Part shown: positions 16,970 through 25,520 of the stretch, piece after piece | How the letters are laid out: each line of letters starts with the position of its first letter | Numbering within the stretch: the stretch's first letter is position 1 | Source of the DNA: an uncultured bacterium | GTDB taxonomy: Bacteria > Planctomycetota > UBA1135 > GCA-002686595 | Length of the DNA: 39,611 nucleotides | Direction of reading: 5' to 3' | Assembly (NCBI GenBank): GCA_905480285.1 | Contig: CAJQPT010000156.1 | Coordinates: 1 to 39,611, forward strand | Notes under the pieces: generated by a model | Told to the model about the DNA's origin: nothing | Database searches by the model: none | Seen by the model: the letters and a program-made list of their open reading frames with translations, nothing else | Made by a program: the position numbers and the translations under genes

Positions 16970-18481
16970 TCAGGGGACGATGCTCCAGACAGCGGGCAAC
17001 GCATCGACTTCGCTGATCACCACCGCGTGGGCCACCGGATCAAAGCTCCAGGCGTTCTCGAGGGTGGGCCAACTCGTGCCCGTGATCTGCCCGACCGACT
17101 GACCGTTGCGGAGGACGCGCTGCGGCTCAAGGGACAGCCCCTTCACCCGCACCCGATCACCTGTCCCGTCGACACTCCCAAGGCGAATGTAGATCTCTGC
17201 CGCCGTGTTCAACCCGAGCTCCACGGCGTCCAGCTCGATCTCATCCACGTTGATCGTCGAGAGCAACCGGACCGAGTTTTGTGCCGCCGTGACGGCATAG
17301 TCGAACTCAGCGAAGATTCCGGTCGTGGTGGGCTCCACCCCGAGGTTGCCCCAGCGCGCGTCCCGATCCGCGAGCACGTGCCCGAATGAGCCGGGAGCGC
17401 CGAAGGCATGCAGTTCAAACCAGTCACAGACCTCGGTCTCGTCGATCGTGCTCCAGCAGTGGCCCATCTGCTGCGGCAGCGGGCAGTCGGATGGCTGAGC
17501 GATCAGCTCGTGGGCGGTTGAGGTCGCCGACAGGAATGAGTGCAGCGCGAGGCTCTGGTCAATGAGGTACTGCTCGCTGTCATCGAACGCGTAGTAGGTC
17601 CTCACCGGTACGCCCACCAGGTTGATCGCCATGTGCCGGCCGCCCTGGACGAGCGCGCCGGCGGAGTCGACCTCGACCGAGGACGCCCTCGCGAACTCGA
17701 AGGAGGCGGCCTGGGATCCCGGCGGGCCGTTGAAGAGGCCCTCCAGCAGCGTCTGGGTGTCGGGCGGCACGTTGTGGTAAGTGTTGTGGAGCGAGACCGT
17801 GCCCGTGTGGTTCACCACCGCCGCGAACGCGCCGCGTTCCCGATCCCGGTGGCGGGCCGCGTAGCTCATCGCAGCGCCGCCTCCCATCGAGAAGCCCACT
17901 CCGTAGAGGCGGTCGCGGTCCACCGAGAAGTTCTCGATCACATAGTCGATCACCGCCTCAACGTGCACCTGGCTCTGAACGCTCCCGAAGCTGTTCTGGG
18001 AGTCTTGCTCAGGCGTCGCCACAGTGTTGCGCGAGTAGGGGGCGATGAGGATCCAATCTCGTGCCTGGCACTCCGCGATGAACGAGGTGTTGGCCGCGAT
18101 ATCGAAGTGCGAGACGCCGAAGCCGTGGAACGCCACCAGCATCGGCCGTTCGTCAACCACCGGCGTCGGAGGGATGTAGATGGAGAACGCCTCCAGCGCC
18201 TGCGTCTCCTCCACGAAGACATACATGAGCAGCGTGAGGCCCCCGCGACCCGGGATCAGCCCAGGAAAGGCCGCCGACGCCTGACCCGCGGATGCGATGA
18301 ACGCCGAGGTCCCCACGCCGATTTGAACCTGTCGCGCGCTGGTGCTCGAGGGGCGGGCCGGTGTGGCGCCGAGGAGCGTCCGGAGCGACTGTGCCGGGAG
18401 GCCCCGCTGCTGCGCCGCTGCGTCTCCAGAGGTGACGGCGAGCGTCATCACGAGAGCGGCGATGGAGAGGGGCTTGAACAA
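16970..18481 (-). CDS. Secreted alpha/beta-hydrolase, PHB-depolymerase-like esterase
   Basis: 503 aa from a TTG preceded by AAAGGA about 8 nt away. Signal peptide at about 1-24 (ends DAAAQQ). The hydrolase core has the oxyanion strand MLVAFHGFGVS (114-124), the nucleophile elbow GVGFSMGGGA (Ser198), a candidate acid in YYAFDDSEQY and a histidine in QMGHCWS; GHCW at the catalytic His is typical of PHB depolymerase/feruloyl-esterase-like enzymes. The C-terminal 150 residues (SVRLLSTINVDEIELDAVEL onward) look like a beta-rich extra domain, perhaps for substrate or surface binding. It likely hydrolyses an extracellular ester; the substrate cannot be read. It is transcribed alone, convergent with the TraB-like gene. 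Confidence 0.85.
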   Translation of the reverse strand: MFKPLSIAALVMTLAVTSGDAAAQQRGLPAQSLRTLLGATPARPSSTSARQVQIGVGTSAFIASAGQASAAFPGLIPGRGGLTLLMYVFVEETQALEAFSIYIPPTPVVDERPMLVAFHGFGVSHFDIAANTSFIAECQARDWILIAPYSRNTVATPEQDSQNSFGSVQSQVHVEAVIDYVIENFSVDRDRLYGVGFSMGGGAAMSYAARHRDRERGAFAAVVNHTGTVSLHNTYHNVPPDTQTLLEGLFNGPPGSQAASFEFARASSVEVDSAGALVQGGRHMAINLVGVPVRTYYAFDDSEQYLIDQSLALHSFLSATSTAHELIAQPSDCPLPQQMGHCWSTIDETEVCDWFELHAFGAPGSFGHVLADRDARWGNLGVEPTTTGIFAEFDYAVTAAQNSVRLLSTINVDEIELDAVELGLNTAAEIYIRLGSVDGTGDRVRVKGLSLEPQRVLRNGQSVGQITGTSWPTLENAWSFDPVAHAVVISEVDALPAVWSIVP

Positions 18482-18757
18482 GGTGCGAGTCCTTTCGGAA
18501 ATGGCGGCTGCCGGGCGTGGCTCCGTCCGAAGCGACCCACGGGCGACGATGACCGAAGGCCGCCCCGTCCGTCAATGCTAGGCGGGAACCGGATCCATCG
18601 ACGCCCCCGTCCGCTCAGGATATCCCCCTAGGCCGACACCTCCGTCCCAATCGTGGACGTCAGGCTCCGAGGGAGCGAGGCCACGCAACGGACGTGTGGC
18701 AACTCGACGCGCCAACCTCTTCCTCGACCGCATCGCGTTCCTCCCCGGCGCCCGAGC

Positions 18758-21295
18758 TCAACGCGGCGACTTGGGCAGGAGGGTCACCGCCAGCTCACAG
18801 CGAGAGGACTGGACCGTCACAATCTCCCGGTAGCGCGCGTAGGACGGGTGATCCACGGCCAGCAGCCATCGCGTGCGGGGCACTCCGCCGCGCTCGAATC
18901 GGCCCTCTGCGTCCCCCACGGACGGGAAGGTGATTTTCTTCGGCACATCCGAACGACCGCCGCGGTCTCTTCCGACTCGCAGCAGCCTGACCCTCGCCCT
19001 CCGAGCCCGGTTCCCGGCGCGATCCGTCACCGTGACCCCGACCCTCACGGTCCCCTGCGTACGCAGCTCGGGGACCTCCACCTTCTGGCCAGGCTCGAGC
19101 CGATCCACTGGCAGTCGAACGCGCTCATAGCCGGGAGCCTCAGCCACAACCTGCACGCGGCCGGGCCGGATGCCCTTGAGCTCGAAGTTCGCGCCGTCCA
19201 TCAAGGCGACGCCGCCCCTGAGGCCGCCAAACCGAAGCCCGGGCACGGGGGAGCCGTCGCCACGCCGTACGAGTCGACCGGAGATCGAAGCGGAGGCCGG
19301 CCGTGGCTCCCGCTCCAGGATCAGCCGGAGCTCATCCACGCGCCCCTTCCTCAGCCGAACCTCATCGCCCTGACGATGACCGGAAGCCCGCGCCTGCACG
19401 ACCCAATCCCCCACCGCTCGATCGAGCTCCAAGGTGGCCCGGCCTCGTCCGTCGCTCCGAGCCGTCCGCAGGAGCCGACCCGAACGGGCCTCGCCAGCAG
19501 GCAGACCGTCAGGCCAGGCCTCGATCCGAGCTCCCTTCACGGCGAAGCCGTACTGGTCGCGGGTCAGGAGCTCGATCGATGAGCAGGCCACCAGCTGCAG
19601 CGTCGGCTCCACGGCAGGGGCTCCGCCGACCATGGGCCACGAGGTGGTCAGTGGGAGGTGCCCCTCTGCGGAGAGCCGCACGCGCCGGACCGCGTCCGAA
19701 GGGAATCGAGTCTCGAAGCGCCCGGCGTCGTCCTGGTAGGGCTCAGCGCGTGACCACATGGCCCCCGACCCTCCGCCGCCTGGAACAGCGAGCACCATGC
19801 GGGCCGAGATGTTGACCTCGGTGACCGGCTCGTCGAGGTCGTTCACTACCCGCAGCACCGCCGGTTCGGGACGCTCGAGCACGAGCTCGACGCCCTCGCG
19901 CTTCTCACCGGGCAGGAGAATGCCGTCGATCTTCACGAAGGCCATGGCGGCCCCCGATTGCGCGAACACTCCAACGGGGCGCCCTGCGGGGGCCGTCTCG
20001 CAGCGGAAGGTCCCGCCTGCGCCTCCGACGGCCAACGCCCCGCGTCTGCGACTCTCACGATCCGCCAGCGAGGCTCCGCCGCCCTCGAGGTCTGGACTGA
20101 GCCGCGCGAGCTCTCCGGGCGCGATGATCAGGACCGTGAGATCCTCCAGGTCGACACCCGCCCCGCACCGCACCCGCCCCGAGACCGACGCTGCGCCGCC
20201 AATGGCGAGATCACGTGTGCGGACGGCCTCGCCTTCGATCACGGTGAGGCTCCGGATCACAGGCGGGCCGAACCCCGGTTCGAGGGAGACGTCCAGCGGC
20301 CCGAGCGGCAGGCCACCGATCTCGAAGCGTCCGTCTTCCCCTGTGACCACCGGCGGGTACGCCAGCCGCCCCGACTTACCCCGCTCGACCCCAGCAACCG
20401 ACGGCAATGCACGGACCTCCACCCCCACGAGCGGCAGGCGCGTGGTCTTCTCCACCACGCGGCCACGGAGGCGTTCCCCCTGATCCGCCGAGAAGACCAA
20501 CGACATCGACTCCCCGGCTGCGACGTCCATTCCGAGATGGGACGACGGGAGCATCCCGGGGACGACCAGCACCGCGCTCAGCGGCCCGGCGAGCACCTCG
20601 AACGTCGCCTCCTCATCGAGCCGCCACTCTTCACGGTGAGTGGTTCGGCCATCCGTCTTGAGAGACCGATAGAGCAGCAGGATCCCGCTCGCGCCCTCCT
20701 CGAAACCCTCGCTTGAGACCGTCAGCAAGGCGGCGCGCCGGAGCGCGACCTCGGTCACCGAGGCGGGGTCGTCCTCCACATCCACCACCGTCACCTTTTC
20801 GAAGCCCGATGCCTCGACCTCGAAGTCCAGGGTCGATCCGCCGTACCAGCGCAGCTCGAGGATCCCGTCGGGGGCGCCCGTGAGCCTCACATCACCGCTA
20901 TGGCGGCCCTCGCCGTCCCAGACCCGACCCAGCTCCACGCCATCCACCGCGGCGCCCCCCTCGGCGGCGATCACACGCAGGCGGGCGAAGCGCTCCAGGG
21001 TCCCCGCCGGCTCATCCTCCTGGCTCGGCCCGGCCTGAAGGTTGCGCCGTCCGGACCCGCTCCCACTCGACGGGGAGGTCACCCCGGGGAGCCCCGCGCC
21101 ACGCCCGTTCACCTCGGCGAGGCCCTTCTCGCCCGGGCGCGCCACTTCGGCGTCGAGACCAGGGCCAGAGTCGAGTCCGAGGTCCACGGAGGGCGCGGGG
21201 TCGGTGAGGAGCGCCAGGGCTCCGAGCCCGAGGGCGCACACGACCACCAAGCCCGCCAGGAAGGGTCGCGTCCGGCTGGAGGGAGGGCGGTTCAT
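18758..21295 (-). CDS. Membrane-anchored protein with repeated carboxypeptidase-regulatory-like domains
   Basis: 845 aa with an N-terminal membrane anchor (FLAGLVVVCALGLGALALL, about 12-30) followed by a Pro/Gly-rich linker. The rest is beta-rich and contains several CarboxypepD_reg-like units, each with the pattern GRVV...LPLVGVEVRA...TGEDGRFEIGGLPLG: one near 280-340, one at about 370, one in the region with GARIEAWPDG and TARSDGRGRATLELD, and further ones near ISGRLVRRGDGSPVPGLRFG and VTVTDRAGNRARRARVRLLRV. No enzyme domain is seen. These Ig-like folds usually mediate adhesion or hold cell-surface assemblies. The gene follows the beta-propeller gene by 97 nt on the same strand and may be co-transcribed with it. 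Confidence 0.82.
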   Translation of the reverse strand: MNRPPSSRTRPFLAGLVVVCALGLGALALLTDPAPSVDLGLDSGPGLDAEVARPGEKGLAEVNGRGAGLPGVTSPSSGSGSGRRNLQAGPSQEDEPAGTLERFARLRVIAAEGGAAVDGVELGRVWDGEGRHSGDVRLTGAPDGILELRWYGGSTLDFEVEASGFEKVTVVDVEDDPASVTEVALRRAALLTVSSEGFEEGASGILLLYRSLKTDGRTTHREEWRLDEEATFEVLAGPLSAVLVVPGMLPSSHLGMDVAAGESMSLVFSADQGERLRGRVVEKTTRLPLVGVEVRALPSVAGVERGKSGRLAYPPVVTGEDGRFEIGGLPLGPLDVSLEPGFGPPVIRSLTVIEGEAVRTRDLAIGGAASVSGRVRCGAGVDLEDLTVLIIAPGELARLSPDLEGGGASLADRESRRRGALAVGGAGGTFRCETAPAGRPVGVFAQSGAAMAFVKIDGILLPGEKREGVELVLERPEPAVLRVVNDLDEPVTEVNISARMVLAVPGGGGSGAMWSRAEPYQDDAGRFETRFPSDAVRRVRLSAEGHLPLTTSWPMVGGAPAVEPTLQLVACSSIELLTRDQYGFAVKGARIEAWPDGLPAGEARSGRLLRTARSDGRGRATLELDRAVGDWVVQARASGHRQGDEVRLRKGRVDELRLILEREPRPASASISGRLVRRGDGSPVPGLRFGGLRGGVALMDGANFELKGIRPGRVQVVAEAPGYERVRLPVDRLEPGQKVEVPELRTQGTVRVGVTVTDRAGNRARRARVRLLRVGRDRGGRSDVPKKITFPSVGDAEGRFERGGVPRTRWLLAVDHPSYARYREIVTVQSSRCELAVTLLPKSPR

Positions 21296-21392
21296 GGATG
21301 GGGTATGGAACGGCGGTCGGACGGGTGGTCACAGCCCGAGGGCAGGACCGGCCGCGGCGTCCATGTTACCCCCCCCTCTGCGCATGCGAGCG

Positions 21393-22271
21393 TCACCCCT
21401 CTCCCAGGCCGAGGATCGAGCCGAAGCTCCGCCCATCGAGAGAGAAGACCTGCACCCGCTCCCCCTCCCGGTCGAGGACGCACGCGCGACTCCGCCGGTC
21501 CGACCCGGCCAGGTCCAGCGCGACCGCGCAAGGCTGGTCCACGCCCCCCTCTCCGACCTCACGTTCATCCCCGGCCACGCAGCGGAGAGGGCGGCCCGCG
21601 GCGTCGAACAGGTGCAGCCCGGATCGATCGCCGCGCGTCACCACCAGGAACCTCCCTTGCCCGGCCAACGCCACCGCTTCGGGCTCCCCCAGCTCCTCGG
21701 GGACCTGGAACGCGAACCGAAAGACGAGGCGGCCGGCCAGGGCGCCCTCGAACACCTGGACGCGTCGCGCGCCAGCCTCAACGACCGCCAGCTCCCCGTC
21801 GCGCCAATCCACCCCCCGGATCCGCTTGAATCGACCCTCAGGGTCCCCCAGGGGCGCAATGGACCGGCCCTTCCCACCGGACGGAACCAGCACCTGCAGG
21901 GCGTGGCGTCGATCTCCGCCGGAGGCCACGAGGAGCAGCATGTCGTCGTCGGCTCCGACCACGCGCAGGTCCACCGGCTGCCCGAGCGCACCGCGCGCGT
22001 CGGCGCCCGCGCTCTCGTCCCCAACGGACGCGACCTCCACGCCGAAGAGCGTGAAGCAGCGTACCTTCCCGGACGCGCCGTCAGCGATCCAGAGCCGCCG
22101 GTCAGCGTCCACGTCGATACCGTCCACCGAGGATCGGCCAGCGTCCACATCACGGAAGCTGAAGCGCGTCTCCAGCGGGCGGCCGTCGAGGTCGTGGGAC
22201 GAGACCTCTGCGGTCAACGCCTGGCGGCCGACGAAGAGCACGCCGGCGTGGAGTCTGAGACTTCCCTGCAC
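21393..22271 (-). CDS. NHL/beta-propeller-like protein
   Basis: 292 aa starting at a GTG, nine nt after the metallophosphoesterase stop; GGAGG lies 13 nt upstream. No signal peptide. Repeating blades of the type SVDGIDVDADRRLWIADGAS, GQPVDLRVVGADDDMLLLVA, IRGVDWRDGELAVVEAGARR, PEAVALAGQGRFLVVTRGDR and QPCAVALDLAGSDRRSRACV indicate a five- to six-bladed propeller like NHL or SMP-30-type folds. A catalytic site cannot be identified. The close spacing to a phosphoesterase suggests a common operon rather than a shared pathway. Confidence 0.78.
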   Translation of the reverse strand: MQGSLRLHAGVLFVGRQALTAEVSSHDLDGRPLETRFSFRDVDAGRSSVDGIDVDADRRLWIADGASGKVRCFTLFGVEVASVGDESAGADARGALGQPVDLRVVGADDDMLLLVASGGDRRHALQVLVPSGGKGRSIAPLGDPEGRFKRIRGVDWRDGELAVVEAGARRVQVFEGALAGRLVFRFAFQVPEELGEPEAVALAGQGRFLVVTRGDRSGLHLFDAAGRPLRCVAGDEREVGEGGVDQPCAVALDLAGSDRRSRACVLDREGERVQVFSLDGRSFGSILGLGEG

Positions 22272-22280
22272 GGCGAGACT

Positions 22281-23159
22281 CTAGCCTCCACCGCCCCTCG
22301 GCGCCGTACGGAACCGGAGCACCACGACCTCGGCGGGGACCCCGACGCGGAGCGGCGCGCCGATGACACCGAGGCCCCGGCTGACCACGAGGGTCGTGCC
22401 GCCCAGCTCGACCCTCAGGCCCGGGTGGGATGGCCCGAGGTCGCGCAGGAGGGGGAGGTCGACCTGCGTCCCGTGGGAGTGGCCAGCCAGCACCACCTGC
22501 GCGCCGCGCGCCGCAAACTCCGGGGCCGCCCGGGGTCCGTGCGAGAGCGCGACAATCAGGTCGGGGTGCTCATCCGCCTCGGCGCCGAGGAGCCCCCTGA
22601 CGGCTCCCTCGACGTCCACCACCTTGCCCTCCTCAGGGTCCTCGATACCGCAGAACCCGACCCGCGCAGCGCCCACCTCGAGCAGCTCGGAAGCGTTCCG
22701 CAGGAACCGCCAGCCCGCGGGCTCCATGACCTCGACGAAGCGCCACTCCTCCCGGTGCAGGTAGTCGTGATTGCCAAAGACCGCGTACGTCGCGCGCGCC
22801 CCGACGAGGCTGGCGAGCTCCTCCTGGAGCGGCATCACGTTGTGGATCCCGTGCACGACGAAGTCTCCCGTCCAGCAGACGACGTCCGGCCTGAGCTCCT
22901 CGAGGACACTGCGCACGCCCGCAAGGTCGCCCCTCCCGAGGAATGGGCCGGCGTGCAAGTCAGAGAGGTGAGCGACGCTGAACCCCTCGAGCTCCGCGGG
23001 CAGATCCGGGACCTCGATCCACTCCTCGCGGACGTGGAGGCGGTCCCTCCTCAAGTGGCGGCGCCTGTAGATGGCGCGCCCCCCAAGGAGCACAGCGAGC
23101 CGTTCGATCGCCGCGAACGCGGCGATCCGGAGTCGACTGAAGCGGCGCGGAGCGATCAC
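22281..23159 (-). CDS. Calcineurin-like metallophosphoesterase (YkuE type)
   Basis: 292 aa from the GTG at 23159, chosen for the ribosome-binding site GGGGAG nine nt upstream; it lies 31 nt after the FecR-like stop. A longer GTG start at 23261 would overlap that gene by 71 bases. All two-metal phosphoesterase motifs are present: HLSDLHAGPF (Asp67, His69), WTGDFV (Asp99), FGNHDY (Asn130, His131), LSHGP (His207) and LAGHSHGTQ (His227, His229). The N-terminus has a basic, weakly hydrophobic segment (AAFAAIERLAVLLGG) that may tether it to the membrane, as in YkuE and LpxG-like enzymes acting on lipid phosphodiesters. The substrate is unknown. Confidence 0.88.
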   Translation of the reverse strand: MIAPRRFSRLRIAAFAAIERLAVLLGGRAIYRRRHLRRDRLHVREEWIEVPDLPAELEGFSVAHLSDLHAGPFLGRGDLAGVRSVLEELRPDVVCWTGDFVVHGIHNVMPLQEELASLVGARATYAVFGNHDYLHREEWRFVEVMEPAGWRFLRNASELLEVGAARVGFCGIEDPEEGKVVDVEGAVRGLLGAEADEHPDLIVALSHGPRAAPEFAARGAQVVLAGHSHGTQVDLPLLRDLGPSHPGLRVELGGTTLVVSRGLGVIGAPLRVGVPAEVVVLRFRTAPRGGGG

Positions 23160-23168
23160 CCGAGGATG

Positions 23169-23174
23169 CTCCCC
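23169..23174 (-). promoter_or_regulatory. Ribosome-binding site deciding the phosphoesterase start
   Basis: GGGGAG on the minus strand, nine nt before the GTG at 23159. It is one of the few clear Shine-Dalgarno sites here and sits inside an operon. Confidence 0.55.
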
Positions 23175-23190
23175 GGGAGGCCGACACGCG

Positions 23191-23877
23191 TCAACGGACC
23201 AGGCGCTCTTCCCCGACGGAGAGCGGGCCGGCGCCGTCCGGCGACACCAGCGAGGCCTCACCAGCGCGCAACATCAGGCGCAGGCCTTCGGGGCTGATCC
23301 CGAGCCGCAGCTCCCCCGCGCGGAGGTCAAGGAGACCGTGGGGCGTGACGACGCGGAGCTGGCCCCTCGCGACGGCCCTGCCCCCGATCAGCCGCACCCG
23401 CGGCGGCACGACGCTCTCCACCAGCGCCCGCGAGCCGGCGTGGAGCTCGAGCTCCCCCCGGCCCAGGGTGAGCGTGCCAGGCGACCCGTCGGTGGTCCCG
23501 ACCAGGTCACCGGGCTCCACCGGGATCTCTCCCTTCGGCAGCCCTGCCCCCGCGCCGATCGCCGCCTCTCTCGTGGATGTCCCAGCGGCTCCGCCACCGG
23601 GGACGACCTCGACGAAGCCCGCGAAGGCGCCGCCCGATCCAGGCTTGAAGGCGGCCTCGACGCCGAGCGGAGCCGCGGCTCCTCGGCCGAAGTACAGCAT
23701 GAGGCCGACGGCGAAGGCCGGCAGGACCAGGGTCCGCAGGCGAATCCGCGAGAGCCGCAGCGGCCGTGCGCTGGCCGCCGTGCCCCCCCGCCCGCTCACG
23801 CCAGCGATCTTGGCCGTGAGGTCCGCGACCATCTCGTCGCGGCGCTGGTTGAGGTCCTGGGGCTCGGGGGAGGTCAT
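23191..23877 (-). CDS. FecR-domain membrane protein without partner sigma factor
   Basis: 228 aa with one membrane segment (about 45-64, LVLPAFAVGLMLYFG). The N-terminal cytoplasmic part is short and basic (NQRRDEMVADLTAKIAG). After the membrane segment comes a FecR-like beta domain: PVEPGDLVGTTDGSPGTLTLG, GRGELELHAGSRALVE, GGRAVARGQLRVVTPHG and LDLRAGELRLGISPEG. Classic FecR proteins are anti-sigma factors paired with an ECF sigma gene, but no sigma gene or TonB receptor is nearby; gltX lies upstream and a phosphoesterase downstream. It may be a structural FecR relative, which are numerous in Planctomycetota, rather than a regulator. Confidence 0.8.
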   Translation of the reverse strand: MTSPEPQDLNQRRDEMVADLTAKIAGVSGRGGTAASARPLRLSRIRLRTLVLPAFAVGLMLYFGRGAAAPLGVEAAFKPGSGGAFAGFVEVVPGGGAAGTSTREAAIGAGAGLPKGEIPVEPGDLVGTTDGSPGTLTLGRGELELHAGSRALVESVVPPRVRLIGGRAVARGQLRVVTPHGLLDLRAGELRLGISPEGLRLMLRAGEASLVSPDGAGPLSVGEERLVR

Positions 23878-23936
23878 GACAGCCGCTCGCGCGGCACGTG
23901 GATCATCGGCCGGGAGCCGCTGGACCTTGACCGCTG

Positions 23937-23961
23937 GATGGCTTCGGGCCCCAGAGCCATC
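23937..23961 (-). terminator. Hairpin overlapping the gltX stop codon
   Basis: GATGGCT / AGCCATC, a 7-bp stem around an 11-nt GC-rich loop containing GGGCCC. It could limit read-through from gltX into the FecR-like gene. There is no T-run. Confidence 0.3.
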
Positions 23962-25432
23962 AGCCGAGGCGCTGGATCGCGGCCTCGATCCGGGTCCGGG
24001 TCCGGTCCAGGCCCAGCAGGGAGATGCAGTCCCCGAGGTCCCGGCCGCCCGGCATCCCGGTGAGGGCGCAGCGCAGGGGCTGGAACAGCGCCGGGAACTT
24101 CAGCTCGCGCTCCTTCACCCAGGCCTTCATCCCGGCGGAGAGCGACTCGGCGTCGAACTCACCGGCGAGCGAGCGCTCCCCCAGCCATCCCGCGAACGCC
24201 GCGAGGTGCTCGGCCCGAGCCTCGTGCTTGCGCGCGTTCTTCTCCGCCGCCTCCTCGTACGTCACCTGGCCGTCGGCCTCGAAGAAGGGGCGCACGCGGG
24301 CGGGGAGCTCGCTGTAGAGCTCGATGCGCTCCTGCTCCCCGGCGATGAGCTGTTCGAACCACGCGCGGCGCGCCTCTACGTCCGCGGCGCTCGCGAGCTC
24401 CTCGGCCTCGAGGAATGGCGTGACCTCGGCCAGCAGCTCGTCGACGGGCATCCGGCGGATGGTGTCGCCGCTGAGCCAGAGGAACTTCTTCGGGTCGAAG
24501 ACCGCCCCGGCCTTCTGCACGTCCGTGATGTCGAAGTTCTTGACGAACGTGGAGGTGTCGAAGACCTCCGTCTCGCCGTCGAGGGCCCAGCCCTGCAGGC
24601 AGAGGAAGTTGACGATGGCCTCGCGGGGATAGCCCTTCGCGATGTAGTCCCCCAGCGCGGTATCCCCCGTGCGCTTTGAGAGCTTCTTGCGGTCTGTCCC
24701 GAGCATCAGCGGCAGGTGCCCGAAGGCCGGCGCCGGCTCACCCAGCGCACCGTAGAGCAGGACCTGCTTCGGCGTGTTGACGAGGTGCTCCTCTCCCCGG
24801 AACACGTGGCTGATACGCATGTCGATGTCGTCGCACACCACCACGAAGTTGTACGTCGCGGCACCGGTCCGGCGGACCATGATCCAGTCGTCGACCTCAG
24901 CGTGGTCGAACCGTACGTCACCGCGCACCAGGTCCTTGACCACGGTCTCCCCCTCGGGCACGCGGAAGCGGAGCACGTGCTCCTCCCCCGTCGCCGCTCG
25001 ACGGTCGGACTCCTCGGCGCTCAGGCTCCGGCAGAGCTGGTCGTACCGAGGGGTCTCCTTGCTCGCCTCCTGGGCGGCCCTGAGCTCGTCGAGGCGCTCA
25101 GGGGTGCAGAAGCACCGGTAGCCATGGCCGGACTCCAGCACCTGCGCGGCGACCCGCTCGTGGCCTTCGCTGCGCTCGGACTGGCGGTAGGGCTCGTGGG
25201 GTCCGCCGACCCCGGGCCCCTCGTCCCAGTCGATCCCCAGCCACCGAAGCCCATCGAGGATCGCCGCCTCGCTCTCGGCGGTGCTCCTGGTCCTGTCCGT
25301 GTCCTCGACCCTCAGGATGAACGCCCCGCCGCGGCCGCGGGCGTAGGCCCAGTTGAAGAGCGCGGTCCGGCAAAGGCCGAGGTGGACGGTGCCCGTGGGG
25401 CTTGGGGCGATGCGAACTCTGAGATCGGTCAC
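23960..25432 (-). CDS. gltX: Glutamyl-tRNA synthetase
   Basis: Charges tRNA-Glu with glutamate using ATP. 490 aa, full length, GTG start at 25432. The class I signature appears as PSPTGTVHLGLCRTALFNWA (the HIGH motif is HLGL, residues 17-20) and the KMSKS loop as DRKKLSKRTGD. The catalytic-domain blocks FILRVEDTDRTRS, YRCFCTPERLDELRAAQ, DFVRGDV-like (DLVRGDVRFD) and HVFRGEEHLVNTPKQ are intact, and the C-terminal anticodon-binding region is present (CALTGMPGGRDLGDCISLLG). Whether it is discriminating or also charges tRNA-Gln cannot be told. It is divergent from the adenosine deaminase gene. Confidence 0.97.
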   Translation of the reverse strand: MTDLRVRIAPSPTGTVHLGLCRTALFNWAYARGRGGAFILRVEDTDRTRSTAESEAAILDGLRWLGIDWDEGPGVGGPHEPYRQSERSEGHERVAAQVLESGHGYRCFCTPERLDELRAAQEASKETPRYDQLCRSLSAEESDRRAATGEEHVLRFRVPEGETVVKDLVRGDVRFDHAEVDDWIMVRRTGAATYNFVVVCDDIDMRISHVFRGEEHLVNTPKQVLLYGALGEPAPAFGHLPLMLGTDRKKLSKRTGDTALGDYIAKGYPREAIVNFLCLQGWALDGETEVFDTSTFVKNFDITDVQKAGAVFDPKKFLWLSGDTIRRMPVDELLAEVTPFLEAEELASAADVEARRAWFEQLIAGEQERIELYSELPARVRPFFEADGQVTYEEAAEKNARKHEARAEHLAAFAGWLGERSLAGEFDAESLSAGMKAWVKERELKFPALFQPLRCALTGMPGGRDLGDCISLLGLDRTRTRIEAAIQRLG

Positions 25433-25468
25433 GGCGGCGCAGGGGTGGGAGTCCAGAAGGAGCCGAAG

Positions 25469-25474
25469 AGGATA
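25469..25474 (-). promoter_or_regulatory. Possible -10 element for gltX
   Basis: TATCCT on the minus strand, 36 nt before the GTG of gltX. A weak TGTCGA lies 17 bp further upstream. Confidence 0.3.
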
Positions 25475-25508
25475 CGACCGCCGGGGCGAACTCGACAGGA
25501 CTCGGGCC

Positions 25509-25514
25509 TACACT
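25509..25514 (+). promoter_or_regulatory. Possible -10 element of a leaderless add transcript
   Basis: TACACT exactly six nt before the ATG at 25521, the spacing at which transcription would begin on the A of the start codon. No Shine-Dalgarno is present. Confidence 0.45.
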
Positions 25515-25520
25515 CAGAGC

